This document shows, in pieces, positions 6,435-13,787 of a stretch of DNA of 20,103 bases; positions within the stretch are counted from its first letter, which is position 1, and each line of letters starts with the position of its first letter. The notes beneath the pieces are model-generated. The model was not told the DNA's origin, did not search any database, and worked only from the letters and a program-made list of their open reading frames with translations. The stretch is taken from the NCBI GenBank assembly GCA_050699055.1, contig JBOHCT010000060.1, positions 1 to 20,103 on the forward strand, given 5' to 3'. The position numbers were made by a program, and so were the translations under genes. Source of the stretch: JBOHCT01 sp050699055 (GTDB lineage Bacteria > Actinomycetota > Actinomycetes > Streptosporangiales > JBOHCT01).

Positions 6435-7280
6435 GTGGCGTCCAACCCAGATCGCCCCGGGGGTCTACCAGCTCTGTTCATGAGCCCCGGCAGCTCGTCG
6501 TTCGTGGACTTTCTCACGGCCTATCAGCCGGATGCGCTGCCCGGACGGGTGCGTGTCAACGGCTCCGCCTCCCCTGACGAACTTCCCCACGGGACGACGA
6601 TCGTCGCGTTGGCATACGGCGGGGGGGTGGTCATGGCGGGCGACAGGCGGGCCACCATGGGCAACCTCATCGCCCAGCGGGACATCGAGAAGGTCTTCCC
6701 CGCCGACGAGTACTCCTGTATCGGCATGGCCGGCGTGGCCGGCATCGGCGCCGAGGTCGTCCGGCTGTTCCAGATGGAGCTCCAGCACTACGAGAAGATC
6801 GAGGGCCGCGCTCTCTCGCTCGAGGGCAAGGCGAACCGCCTGGCCACGATGATCCGCAGCATGCTCGGCCTCGCCATGCAGGGCCTCGCGGCCGTGCCGC
6901 TCTTCGTCGGTTACGAGGAGGAGACCAACGGCGGGCGTATCTTCAGCTACGACCCCGCGGGCGGCCGTTACGAGGAGCACGCCTTCCACGCGGTCGGGTC
7001 CGGCGCGCCGTTCGCCCGCGGTGCCCTCAAGAAGCTCCACCATGACGACATGAGCGAGCAGGACGCCGTGCTCGCCGCGATTCACGCCCTCTACGACGCC
7101 GCGGATGACGACTCCGCCACCGGCGGGCCCGATCTGACCCGCCGGATCTACCCGGTGGTCGCGTGCGTTGACCCGGACGGGTACCGTCGCCTCGACGAGG
7201 ATGAGGTCGGCCGGTCCGTCCAGTCCGTCGTCGACGAGCGGATGAGCAGCCCCGGCGGACCGCAGGCTCCCCTGCGCTAG
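6435..7280 (+). CDS. prcB: Proteasome beta subunit, catalytic N-terminal threonine peptidase
   Basis: PrcB forms the two inner rings of the 20S core and carries the proteolytic sites. The 281-residue precursor has a 53-residue propeptide ending in HG, after which autocleavage exposes Thr54 as the active nucleophile (TTIVALAYGGG). The catalytic partners fall at the expected mature positions: Asp17 (Asp70 in GDRRAT), Arg19 (Arg72) and Lys33 (Lys86 in IEKVF). The GTG start has AAGGAG 4 bases upstream; an overlapping GTG at 6433 is out of frame. The C-terminal tail after about 265 is polar. The gene lies 118 bases after pup and 31 bases before prcA, so the core subunits are almost certainly co-expressed. 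Confidence 0.98.
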   Translation: MASNPDRPGGLPALFMSPGSSSFVDFLTAYQPDALPGRVRVNGSASPDELPHGTTIVALAYGGGVVMAGDRRATMGNLIAQRDIEKVFPADEYSCIGMAGVAGIGAEVVRLFQMELQHYEKIEGRALSLEGKANRLATMIRSMLGLAMQGLAAVPLFVGYEEETNGGRIFSYDPAGGRYEEHAFHAVGSGAPFARGALKKLHHDDMSEQDAVLAAIHALYDAADDDSATGGPDLTRRIYPVVACVDPDGYRRLDEDEVGRSVQSVVDERMSSPGGPQAPLR

Positions 7281-7311
7281 AGGCCTTCAGCGAGAGCAAA
7301 GGATCGTCACC

Positions 7312-8112
7312 GTGACCATGCCCTTCTACGTGTCGCCCGAACAGGCGATGAAGGACAAGGCCGAGTACGCCCGTAAGGGCATCGCGCGTGGCCGGAGCGT
7401 CGTCGTGATCCAGTACGACATGGGCGTCCTGTTCGTCGCGCACAACCCGTCGCGGGCGCTGCACAAGATCAGCGAGATCTATGACCGGATCGCCTGCGCG
7501 GCGGTCGGCAGGTACAACGAGTTCGAGAACCTCCGTCTGGCGGGCGTGCGCTTCGCGGACACCCACGGGTACCTCTACGACCGGCGTGACGTCACGGGCC
7601 GAGCCCTCGCCAACGCCTACGCGCAGACGCTGGGCGCGATCTTCACCGAGACCAACAAGCCGTACGAGGTCGAGCTCGTCGTGGCCGAGGTCGGCGACGA
7701 CGCCGCGAGTGACCAGATCTACCGCCTCACCTTCGACGGATCGGTACAGGACGAGCGGGGTTTCGTCGTCATGGGTGGCCAGGCCGAGCAGGTGGCGAAC
7801 GCCCTGCGTGAACGCCACCGGGACGGCATGGTGCTTGCCGAGGCCCTGGCCGCCGCGGTCGACGTGTTGGGCAGGCACGACGGTGAGAGCCAGGAGCTGC
7901 CCGGCGGGCAGCTCGAGGTGGCGGTGCTCGACCGTAGCCGCTCGGGCCGCAAGTTCCGCCGCCTCGGCGGGCGCCGCCTCGACGACCTGCTCGCCGAGGG
8001 CCGGCGTGCGGAGAGGGCGGTCTCCGGCACCCCCCCGACCACAGCCGCGCCGGGCAAGCCCGTGGAGGAGGGTGCGGAGCCGAGCGAAAGTCCTGGTGCG
8101 GAGGGGACGTAG
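7312..8112 (+). CDS. prcA: Proteasome alpha subunit
   Basis: PrcA forms the outer, non-catalytic rings of the 20S core, gates the entry pore and binds the C-terminal tails of the Arc ATPase. The 266-residue protein begins MTMPFYVSPEQAM, the usual actinobacterial alpha N-terminus and H0 helix. Conserved segments include NPSRALHKISEIYDRI, with the Lys expected in the tail-binding pocket, and KPYEVELVVAEVG. Residues after about 220 form a Pro/Glu/Ala-rich, probably disordered tail. GTG 7312 is preferred because AAAGGA lies 8 bases before it; the in-frame ATG 7318 is possible. The stop is TAG at 8110-8112, and the reading frame then stays open through the next small ORF, with no other stop until 8380. 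Confidence 0.97.
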   Translation: MTMPFYVSPEQAMKDKAEYARKGIARGRSVVVIQYDMGVLFVAHNPSRALHKISEIYDRIACAAVGRYNEFENLRLAGVRFADTHGYLYDRRDVTGRALANAYAQTLGAIFTETNKPYEVELVVAEVGDDAASDQIYRLTFDGSVQDERGFVVMGGQAEQVANALRERHRDGMVLAEALAAAVDVLGRHDGESQELPGGQLEVAVLDRSRSGRKFRRLGGRRLDDLLAEGRRAERAVSGTPPTTAAPGKPVEEGAEPSESPGAEGT

Positions 8113-8172
8113 CCGGCCGCCGGATCTCGACCGGCCCCGTTTCGTAGGTCCTGGCGCGGGCACGACGGTCAC

Positions 8173-8382
8173 ATGTCCGCACACGAGGACCGCCGTGACG
8201 ACCGTCCTACGGATACCGGGCCCGAGGGCGGTCAGGGGGAGAGCGCCGCTCCGCCCGAGCCTCGCGAGATCGTACCCGACCCGACCGAGGCGGCGGCCGC
8301 GGAGCCCGAGGCACCGACGGACGCCTTCGCGGAGCACGACCACTGGGTCCGCAAGGACGACTCGAACGACGACCCGGCCTGA
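8173..8382 (+). CDS. Unrecognised 69-residue acidic, low-complexity protein
   Basis: I do not recognise this product. It is 69 residues long, the same as Pup, rich in Asp, Glu, Pro and Ala, and probably disordered throughout. It ends EHDHWVRKDDSNDDPA, so it lacks the Pup GG-Gln/Glu terminus and the coiled-coil helix and is not a second Pup. By eye about 84 percent of third codon positions are G or C, which fits a real gene here. No Shine-Dalgarno sequence precedes ATG 8173. The frame is the same as prcA, separated by one TAG and 20 sense codons, so it could be a readthrough extension, a split tail of PrcA, or an independent gene. It ends 22 bases before pafA and contains the upstream part of the pafA promoter region. 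Confidence 0.5.
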   Translation: MSAHEDRRDDRPTDTGPEGGQGESAAPPEPREIVPDPTEAAAAEPEAPTDAFAEHDHWVRKDDSNDDPA

Positions 8383-8391
8383 CCAGACGGT

Positions 8392-8397
8392 TACTGT
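8392..8397 (+). promoter_or_regulatory. -10 hexamer TACTGT of a leaderless pafA transcript
   Basis: TACTGT ends 7 bases before GTG 8405. It overlaps the alternative GTG at 8396, so that codon would lie upstream of the transcript start. This supports 8405. Confidence 0.45.
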
Positions 8398-8404
8398 GGT
8401 CAGC

Positions 8405-9763
8405 GTGGATCGGCGGATCTTCGGCCTCGAGAACGAGTACGGCGTCACGTGCACCTTTCGTGGGCAGCGGCGCCTGTCCCCGGACGAGGTCGCCCGCTAC
8501 CTGTTCCGCCGTGTCGTCTCCTGGGGCCGCAGCAGCAACGTCTTCCTGCGCAACGGTGCGCGACTCTACCTGGACGTGGGCAGCCACCCCGAGTACGCCA
8601 CGCCGGAGTGCGACAGCGTCGTCGACCTCGTCATCCATGACAAGGCAGGCGAGCGGATCCTCGAGGGCCTGCTGGTGGACGCGGAGCGGCGGCTGCGCGA
8701 GGAGGGCATCGCCGGCGAGATCTACCTGTTCAAGAACAACACAGACTCGGCCGGCAACTCCTACGGGTGCCACGAGAACTACCTCGTGGGCCGCCACGGT
8801 GAGTTCGGCCGGCTGGCTGACGTGCTCATCCCGTTCCTCGTGACCAGGCAGATCATCTGCGGCGCGGGGAAGGTACTGCAGACTCCTCGCGGCGCCGTCT
8901 ACTGCGTGAGTCAGCGGGCCGAGCACATCTGGGAGGGCGTGTCATCGGCCACGACGCGGTCCCGGCCGATCATCAACACCCGCGACGAGCCGCACGCCGA
9001 CGCCGAGCGGTTCCGTCGGCTGCACGTCATCGTGGGCGACTCGAACATGAGCGAGACGACCACGTTGCTCAAGATCGGCGCGACAGACATCGTGCTGCGC
9101 ATGCTGGAGGCGGGCGTCGTGATGCGCGACCTCACGCTCGAGAATCCCATCCGGGCGATCCGCGAGGTCAGCCACGATATGACCGGCCGGCGCAAGATAC
9201 GTCTCGCCAACGGCCGTGAGGCCGGGGCATTGGAGATCCAGCAGGAGTACCTCGCCAAGGCGCAGGACTTCGTAGATCGCAGGGGCGGCGACGAGGTGAC
9301 CAAACGCGTCCTCGACCTCTGGGAACGGACAGTGCGGGCCGTGGAGACCGATGACCTCTCGCTCGTCGACCGCGAGATCGACTGGGTCATCAAGTACCGC
9401 ATGACCGAGCGGTACCGCAGGAGGTACGACCTGCCGCTCTCGTCTCCCAGGATCGCCCAGCTCGACCTCGCCTACCACGACGTCAACCGCGCGCGCGGCC
9501 TCTACTACCTCCTCGAGCGCAAAGGCATGGTGGACCGTGTGACGCGAGACCTGGACGTGTTCGAGGCGAAGTCCGTCCCGCCGCAGACCACCCGGGCGCG
9601 GCTGCGCGGAGAGTTCATCCGGAGGGCCCAGGAGAAGCGGCGTGACTTCACCGTCGACTGGGTTCACCTGAAGCTGAACGACCAGGCGCAGCGCACCGTC
9701 TTGTGCAAAGACCCGTTCCGCGCCGTCGACGAACGTGTCGAGAAGCTGATCGCGGGGATGTAA
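8405..9763 (+). CDS. pafA: Pup-protein ligase PafA
   Basis: PafA uses ATP to activate the C-terminal Glu of Pup and join it to a substrate lysine through an isopeptide bond. From GTG 8405 the protein has 452 residues, the same length as I recall for the mycobacterial enzyme, and begins MDRRIFGLENEYG. Glu9 lies in the ATP/Mg motif and Asp57, in LYLDVGSHPEYATPEC, matches the catalytic base. The Dop loop is absent, which identifies it as ligase rather than deamidase. FKNNTDSAGNSYGCHENYL, RPIINTRDEPHAD and the end VDWVHLKLNDQAQRT are family hallmarks. An upstream in-frame GTG at 8396 is less likely. The next gene starts 5 bases after its stop. Confidence 0.97.
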   Translation: MDRRIFGLENEYGVTCTFRGQRRLSPDEVARYLFRRVVSWGRSSNVFLRNGARLYLDVGSHPEYATPECDSVVDLVIHDKAGERILEGLLVDAERRLREEGIAGEIYLFKNNTDSAGNSYGCHENYLVGRHGEFGRLADVLIPFLVTRQIICGAGKVLQTPRGAVYCVSQRAEHIWEGVSSATTRSRPIINTRDEPHADAERFRRLHVIVGDSNMSETTTLLKIGATDIVLRMLEAGVVMRDLTLENPIRAIREVSHDMTGRRKIRLANGREAGALEIQQEYLAKAQDFVDRRGGDEVTKRVLDLWERTVRAVETDDLSLVDREIDWVIKYRMTERYRRRYDLPLSSPRIAQLDLAYHDVNRARGLYYLLERKGMVDRVTRDLDVFEAKSVPPQTTRARLRGEFIRRAQEKRRDFTVDWVHLKLNDQAQRTVLCKDPFRAVDERVEKLIAGM

Positions 9764-9768
9764 CGCTC

Positions 9769-11547
9769 GTGACCAACCTGCCGCCGGAGCGGAACCGAAG
9801 CCAGGAGGCCCAGGAGGCCGACGCCCGCGAGGTTCGCCAGCAAACGCTGCGCAGCCACCGCTGGTACGGCGTCCGCGACCTGCGGTCGTTCGGTCACCGG
9901 TCGCGCACGAAGCAAATGGGCTTCGGTCCGGAGGACTACGCCGGCAAGCCGGTCATCGCGATCCTCAACACCTGGAGCGAGATCAACCCGTGTCACACGC
10001 ATTTCCGTGAGCGGGTCGAGGACGTCAAGCGCGGCGTCTGGCAGGCCGGGGGGTTTCCGCTCGAGCTGCCCGCCCTGTCCCTCGCCGAACCGTTCCAGAA
10101 GCCGAGCGCGATGCTGTACCGCAACCTGCTCGCCATGGAGACCGAGGAGCTGCTGCGGTCCTATCCGGTCGACGGCGCCGTGCTCATGGGCGGATGCGAC
10201 AAGACCACGCCCGGTCTTGTCATGGGCGCGACGAGCATGGACGTCCCCGCGATCTACCTACCCGGCGGGCCGATGCTGAAGGGCCGATGGGGAACGACCG
10301 TGCTCGGCAGCGGCTCGGACGTCTGGAAGTACTGGGACCGCAAGCGCGCCGGCGAGATCGGCGACTGCGAGTGGGAACAGATCGAGGACGGGATCGCCCG
10401 CTCGCCCGGCCACTGCATGACCATGGGTACGGCGTCGACGATGACCGCGGCCGCGGACGCGCTTGGGCTGACCCTGCCCGGCGCGTCATCCATCCCGGCC
10501 GCCCTGGCACATCACGCCCGGATGGCGGCCGCGGCGGGGCGCCGGATCGTCGGCATGGTGTGGGAGGACCTACGGCCGAGCCGCGTCCTTACTGCCGCGG
10601 CGTTCGACAACGCGGTCACCGTCGTGATGGCTTTGGGCGGCTCGACCAACGCCGTCATCCACCTCGTGGCGATGGCGGGGCGCGCGGGGGTCGAGCTGCC
10701 GCTCGCGCACTTCGACGAGATCGCGCGGCGGGTCCCGGTCCTCGCCAATATCCGTCCCTCGGGCGCGTACCTGATGGAGGATTTCTTCGACGCGGGCGGG
10801 CTGCGGGCGCTCATGAGCAATCTAGGCGGCCTCCTCGATCGCTCCGCGCTCACCGTGACCGGCCGGTCCCTCGGCGAGGGCCTGGCCGGCGCGGAGACGC
10901 ACGACCCGGACGTGATCCGTGGCCCTCACGAGGCGCTGTCGCCGGAGGGCGGGCTCGCCGTCCTGTGGGGGAGCCTGGCGCCGGACGGCTGTGTGATCAA
11001 GCACACGGCGGCGAGTGCGGAACTGCTGCGTCACACCGGGCCGGCCGTGGTGTTCGACGACTATGAGGACCTCGCCGCGCGGGTCGACGACGATGCCCTG
11101 GAGGTCACCGAGGACTCCGTGCTCGTGCTCCGCAGCGCCGGCCCGCTCGGCGGGCCCGGCATGCCGGAGTGGGGGATGCTGCCGATACCCAGAAAGCTGC
11201 TGCGCCGCGGGGTCCGGGACATGGTGCGGATCTCCGACGCGCGGATGAGCGGGACGAGCTATGGCACCTGCGTCCTGCACGTCGCCCCGGAGTCACACGT
11301 CGGCGGGCCGCTGGCGCTCGTACGCGACGGCGATCCGATCTCGCTCGACGTACCCGGCCGCCGGCTCGACCTGCTCGTCGACGCGACCGAGCTGGAGCGC
11401 CGCAGGGCGGAGTGGGATCCGCGTCCCGAGCCGTACGTACGCGGGTACGGCCGGCTCTTCGCCCGCCACGTCACGCAAGCCGACAAGGGATGCGACTTCG
11501 ACTTCCTCGCCGAGCCCGGAGAGGTCCCCGAGCCCGCGATCCACTGA
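9769..11547 (+). CDS. IlvD/EDD-family iron-sulphur dehydratase, probably a sugar-acid (arabonate/xylonate type) dehydratase
   Basis: The family removes water from 2,3-dihydroxy acids using an iron-sulphur cluster and Mg. The 592-residue protein carries all three cluster cysteines: Cys75 in NPCH, Cys143 in GGCDKTTPG and Cys216 in GHCMTMGTAST, with Asp144-Lys145 at the Mg site. MSGTSYGT at 493-500 holds the expected catalytic Ser497. Segments such as NTWSEINPCHTHFRERV and PSAMLYRNLLAM look more like L-arabonate/D-xylonate dehydratases than biosynthetic IlvD, but the substrate is not proven. GTG 9769 lies 5 bases after pafA with weak GGGGAT upstream, suggesting translational coupling; an in-frame ATG at 9703 inside pafA is rejected. 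I know no role for this enzyme in pupylation, and its presence between pafA and pafB is unusual. Confidence 0.9.
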   Translation: MTNLPPERNRSQEAQEADAREVRQQTLRSHRWYGVRDLRSFGHRSRTKQMGFGPEDYAGKPVIAILNTWSEINPCHTHFRERVEDVKRGVWQAGGFPLELPALSLAEPFQKPSAMLYRNLLAMETEELLRSYPVDGAVLMGGCDKTTPGLVMGATSMDVPAIYLPGGPMLKGRWGTTVLGSGSDVWKYWDRKRAGEIGDCEWEQIEDGIARSPGHCMTMGTASTMTAAADALGLTLPGASSIPAALAHHARMAAAAGRRIVGMVWEDLRPSRVLTAAAFDNAVTVVMALGGSTNAVIHLVAMAGRAGVELPLAHFDEIARRVPVLANIRPSGAYLMEDFFDAGGLRALMSNLGGLLDRSALTVTGRSLGEGLAGAETHDPDVIRGPHEALSPEGGLAVLWGSLAPDGCVIKHTAASAELLRHTGPAVVFDDYEDLAARVDDDALEVTEDSVLVLRSAGPLGGPGMPEWGMLPIPRKLLRRGVRDMVRISDARMSGTSYGTCVLHVAPESHVGGPLALVRDGDPISLDVPGRRLDLLVDATELERRRAEWDPRPEPYVRGYGRLFARHVTQADKGCDFDFLAEPGEVPEPAIH

Positions 11548-11579
11548 AGGCATCGTTCCTGTCTCGCGCCACCCACGCT

Positions 11580-11621
11580 GCGTCTGAAGGATCGGGTCAG
11601 CGGTGACGTGTTCGCTCAGAC
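11580..11621 (+). repeat. 42-bp palindromic intergenic element, copy A1
   Basis: It opens with GCGTCTGA, closes with TCAGAC and has 28 bases between. GTCTGA and TCAGAC are exact inverted copies. The core GTCAGCGGTGAC forms a four-pair stem with a four-base loop at the centre of the element. It lies in the 131-base gap between two convergent genes. GCGCCACCC precedes it by 5 bases, as it does copy B2. Confidence 0.8.
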
Positions 11622-11642
11622 ACCCTGGGGACCTCGGGGGAG

Positions 11643-11684
11643 GCGTCTGAGCATCCGGGTCGCCGGTGGCGCGTTCACTCAGAC
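11643..11684 (+). repeat. 42-bp palindromic intergenic element, copy A2
   Basis: It begins 21 bases after copy A1 and has the same ends and the same 28-base interior length; 32 of 42 bases match A1 by eye. The outer arms pair over 8 bases when the two bases after the unit are included (GCGTCTGA with TCAGACGC). The core is GTCGCCGGTGGC, where two A-to-G changes relative to A1 keep pairing as G-U wobbles. On the minus strand its end supplies the TGA stop of the DUF3866-type gene. Confidence 0.8.
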
Positions 11685-12770
11685 GCTTGCGGTGGTATCG
11701 GTGAGGAGGCGGGCGGCGTGACGGCCGGCGGCCGCGGCCGCGAGGAAGTAGGCGGGATCCTCGTCGAGACCGCGACCCATGGTCGACAGCCGTACCGGCG
11801 AGGCGCGCAGCGCGTCCTCGAGGCCGTCGACGGGAACTCGTACGAGCGTGTGTCGCTCCGCCAAGGCGGCGGCCTGACCCGCCACCCGCGCCCCGAAGGC
11901 CCCGGTGAGCTCCGGCACGACGACGTCCGCCCTTGCCACCGCGACCCGGCCGTACGCCGTCAGGCTGTGATGGGAGACGCCGCGATGGCGTTCGCGCGGA
12001 TCGGCCTCGCTCACCCGCAGTGTGGCCACGGGGCGCCCGCCGAGGACGCCCGCCGCGTTGACAGACTCGCCAGCGGCGGCGCCGGAGAAGCCCCAGCGGG
12101 TATCCGTCCCGAGGTTGCCGGGCCCCTGTGTGACGACGGCGACGTCCGCGTTCAGCACGTGCCTTGCGGCGAGCAGGCCGGTGTGCACGGTCACCGCCTC
12201 CAGGTCGCCGCCGAACGCCTGGCCGGTGGTCACCGCGCCGGTGATCGCGTCCGCGGCGCGCAGCGCCGCGACCGTACGCGAGAACCAGAGCGGCAGCGCA
12301 CCGCCGTCGGTCATGACGTACACGACGCGGACTCCGGGCCGCTCACACAGTAGACCCGCGACCACAGCGGGGAGCGCGGAGTGCAGGTCCGCCACCACCA
12401 CGGGCATCAGGGACACGTCGTCGGCGTTCTTCAGCGACTCGTGATGGGGCGAGCCCTGCTCCTCGACGCCTTCGACCGTGACCTGGAGCGGCGTGTAGCG
12501 GGCCTTCACGAGATGTCCGAGGCCCCGGGGGTCCTCGGGTGTCCTGCTGGGAATCGCGGCCACGAAAGCGTAGCCTCCTGTACCCAGCCCCATGGCCAGC
12601 GCCGTCGTGTTGAGAAGCACGCGGTCGCCGGGCTCGGGACATCCGACGAGCGTAGGGTAAGCGAGCGCGCGGCACGTACCCTCAGGGTCATCGAGCCGCA
12701 CCTCGAGCTCGACCGAGCCGGCCCACTCGCGGCGGACGCGTGTAACTTCGCCCGCCCGCCATCGGATCAC
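11679..12770 (-). CDS. DUF3866-family protein of unknown function
   Basis: The 363-residue protein resembles the actinobacterial DUF3866 family, often found near pafBC; its function is unknown. It begins with the family-like motif VIRWRAGEVTRVRREW and contains LHSALPAVVAGL, VYVMTDGGALPLWFSRTV, VVTQGPGNLGTDTRWGFSG and DPRERHRGVSHHSLTAYG. The glycine-rich segments suggest a globular, possibly ligand-binding protein, and I see no signal peptide or membrane span. GTG 12770 is preferred because a TACCCT hexamer lies 6 bases upstream on the same strand; longer minus-strand extensions of the frame would run into pafB. The C-terminal stop codon lies inside repeat copy A2. It is convergent with the dehydratase gene and divergent from pafB. 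The identification rests on recalled motifs. Confidence 0.8.
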   Translation of the reverse strand: MIRWRAGEVTRVRREWAGSVELEVRLDDPEGTCRALAYPTLVGCPEPGDRVLLNTTALAMGLGTGGYAFVAAIPSRTPEDPRGLGHLVKARYTPLQVTVEGVEEQGSPHHESLKNADDVSLMPVVVADLHSALPAVVAGLLCERPGVRVVYVMTDGGALPLWFSRTVAALRAADAITGAVTTGQAFGGDLEAVTVHTGLLAARHVLNADVAVVTQGPGNLGTDTRWGFSGAAAGESVNAAGVLGGRPVATLRVSEADPRERHRGVSHHSLTAYGRVAVARADVVVPELTGAFGARVAGQAAALAERHTLVRVPVDGLEDALRASPVRLSTMGRGLDEDPAYFLAAAAAGRHAARLLTDTTASV

Positions 12771-12776
12771 CCAGGC

Positions 12777-12786
12777 AGGGTAGCGT
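12777..12786. promoter_or_regulatory. Back-to-back overlapping -10 hexamers for the DUF3866-type gene and pafB
   Basis: Minus-strand TACCCT (12777-12782) ends 6 bases before GTG 12770. Plus-strand TAGCGT (12781-12786) would start a pafB transcript near 12793, a few bases before its start codon. The two hexamers share the palindromic TA at 12781-12782, so one polymerase should exclude the other. Confidence 0.5.
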
Positions 12787-12800
12787 TTCCGAGGGGAGTG

Positions 12801-13787
12801 ATGACGACGATGTCGCGTCGCAAGACCGAGCGCCTCCTCAACCTCGTGATCTGCCTGCTCGCGACCAGGCGTCACCTGACCGCGGAGCGGATTCGCGAGG
12901 CCGTGCCGGGGTACCCGGAGTCCGACGAGGCGTTCAAACGTATGTTCGAGCGCGACAAGGATGAGCTGCGCGAGCTCGGCGTACCGATCGAGACGGGCAG
13001 CGACAGCGTCTGGGACGACGAGCCCGGGTACCGTATCCGCAGGGCCGACTACGAGCTGCCGGAGATCGTGCTCGAGCCTGACGAGGCGGCGGTCCTCGGT
13101 CTCGCCGCGCGGGTGTGGCAGCGGGCCAGTCTGGGGGAAGCCGCCTCGACCGCGCTGCTCAAACTTCGCGCCGCGGGGGTCGACACCGCCGACGCGAGCC
13201 TGTCCGGCATCGAGCCGCGTGTTGGCACCAGCGAGGCCGCGTTCCCGGGGCTGTGGACGGCGGTTCGTGACCGGCAGCCGGTGACGTTCGACTACCGCCC
13301 CGCCGGCTCCGGGGAGGCCAGGCGCCGCCGGCTGGAGCCCTGGGGGGTGGTGAGCTGGCACGGCCACTGGTACGTCGCCGGCCACGACCTCGACCGGCAG
13401 GCCGTACGCGTGTTCCGCGTCGGCCGGATCCTGGGCGAGGTCCGCCGTATCGGTGAGCCCGGCAGCGTCGCGATCCCGCAGGGCACCGACATGCGGGCGA
13501 TCGTCGTGTCGAGCGCGGAGGAGACCGGCCGGCGTACTGCTCATCTGCGGGTACGCAAAGGCGGGGGCGAGGGTCTGCGGCACGCCGCGAGCAGCCGTCG
13601 GCCCGAGGGCGACGGGCATGACATCCTCGAGTTCTCCATCTCCGACGCGGAACGGTTCGCCGACTTCGTCGCGGGATTCGGGGCGGACGCGGTCGTTCTC
13701 GACCCGCCGGAGGCCCGCGACGCGCTGGTACGTCGGCTGCGGGGCGCGGCCGACGTGGAAGACGGCGTTGAGGGGGCAATGCCATGA
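12801..13787 (+). CDS. pafB: WYL-domain transcription activator PafB
   Basis: With PafC it forms the PafBC activator of the LexA-independent DNA-damage response in mycobacteria. The 328-residue protein starts MTTMSRRKTERLLNLVICLL, and the N-terminal winged helix covers about 4-85 (SDEAFKRMFERDKDELRELG is typical). A linker and the WYL domain follow; W190-Y191-V192 in GHWYVAGHD is its signature, with the downstream arginines of VRVFRVGRI. A WCX-type C-terminal domain covers about 235-320. GAGGGGAG lies immediately upstream. ATG 12801 is close to it, while GTG 12798 and ATG 12810 are alternatives. The start is therefore uncertain by a few codons. The stop overlaps the pafC start as ATGA, indicating coupled translation. 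Confidence 0.95.
   Translation: MTTMSRRKTERLLNLVICLLATRRHLTAERIREAVPGYPESDEAFKRMFERDKDELRELGVPIETGSDSVWDDEPGYRIRRADYELPEIVLEPDEAAVLGLAARVWQRASLGEAASTALLKLRAAGVDTADASLSGIEPRVGTSEAAFPGLWTAVRDRQPVTFDYRPAGSGEARRRRLEPWGVVSWHGHWYVAGHDLDRQAVRVFRVGRILGEVRRIGEPGSVAIPQGTDMRAIVVSSAEETGRRTAHLRVRKGGGEGLRHAASSRRPEGDGHDILEFSISDAERFADFVAGFGADAVVLDPPEARDALVRRLRGAADVEDGVEGAMP

Noticed and set aside
8173..8382. The 69-residue acidic ORF as a second Pup.
   Set aside because: Same length and acidity, but there is no C-terminal Gly-Gly-Gln/Glu and no predicted amphipathic helix matching Pup.
7481..8404. The pafA frame stays open for over 900 bases upstream, suggesting a giant fusion.
   Set aside because: The upstream translation is an Arg/Ser/Thr/Pro-rich shadow of prcA. 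PafA homology begins exactly at MDRRIFGLENEYG.
12771..13619. A minus-strand extension of the DUF3866 frame through pafB, giving a 646-codon ORF.
   Set aside because: The extension is antisense to pafB and shows no family motif; GTG 12770 has a correctly spaced -10 hexamer and the family-like N-terminus.
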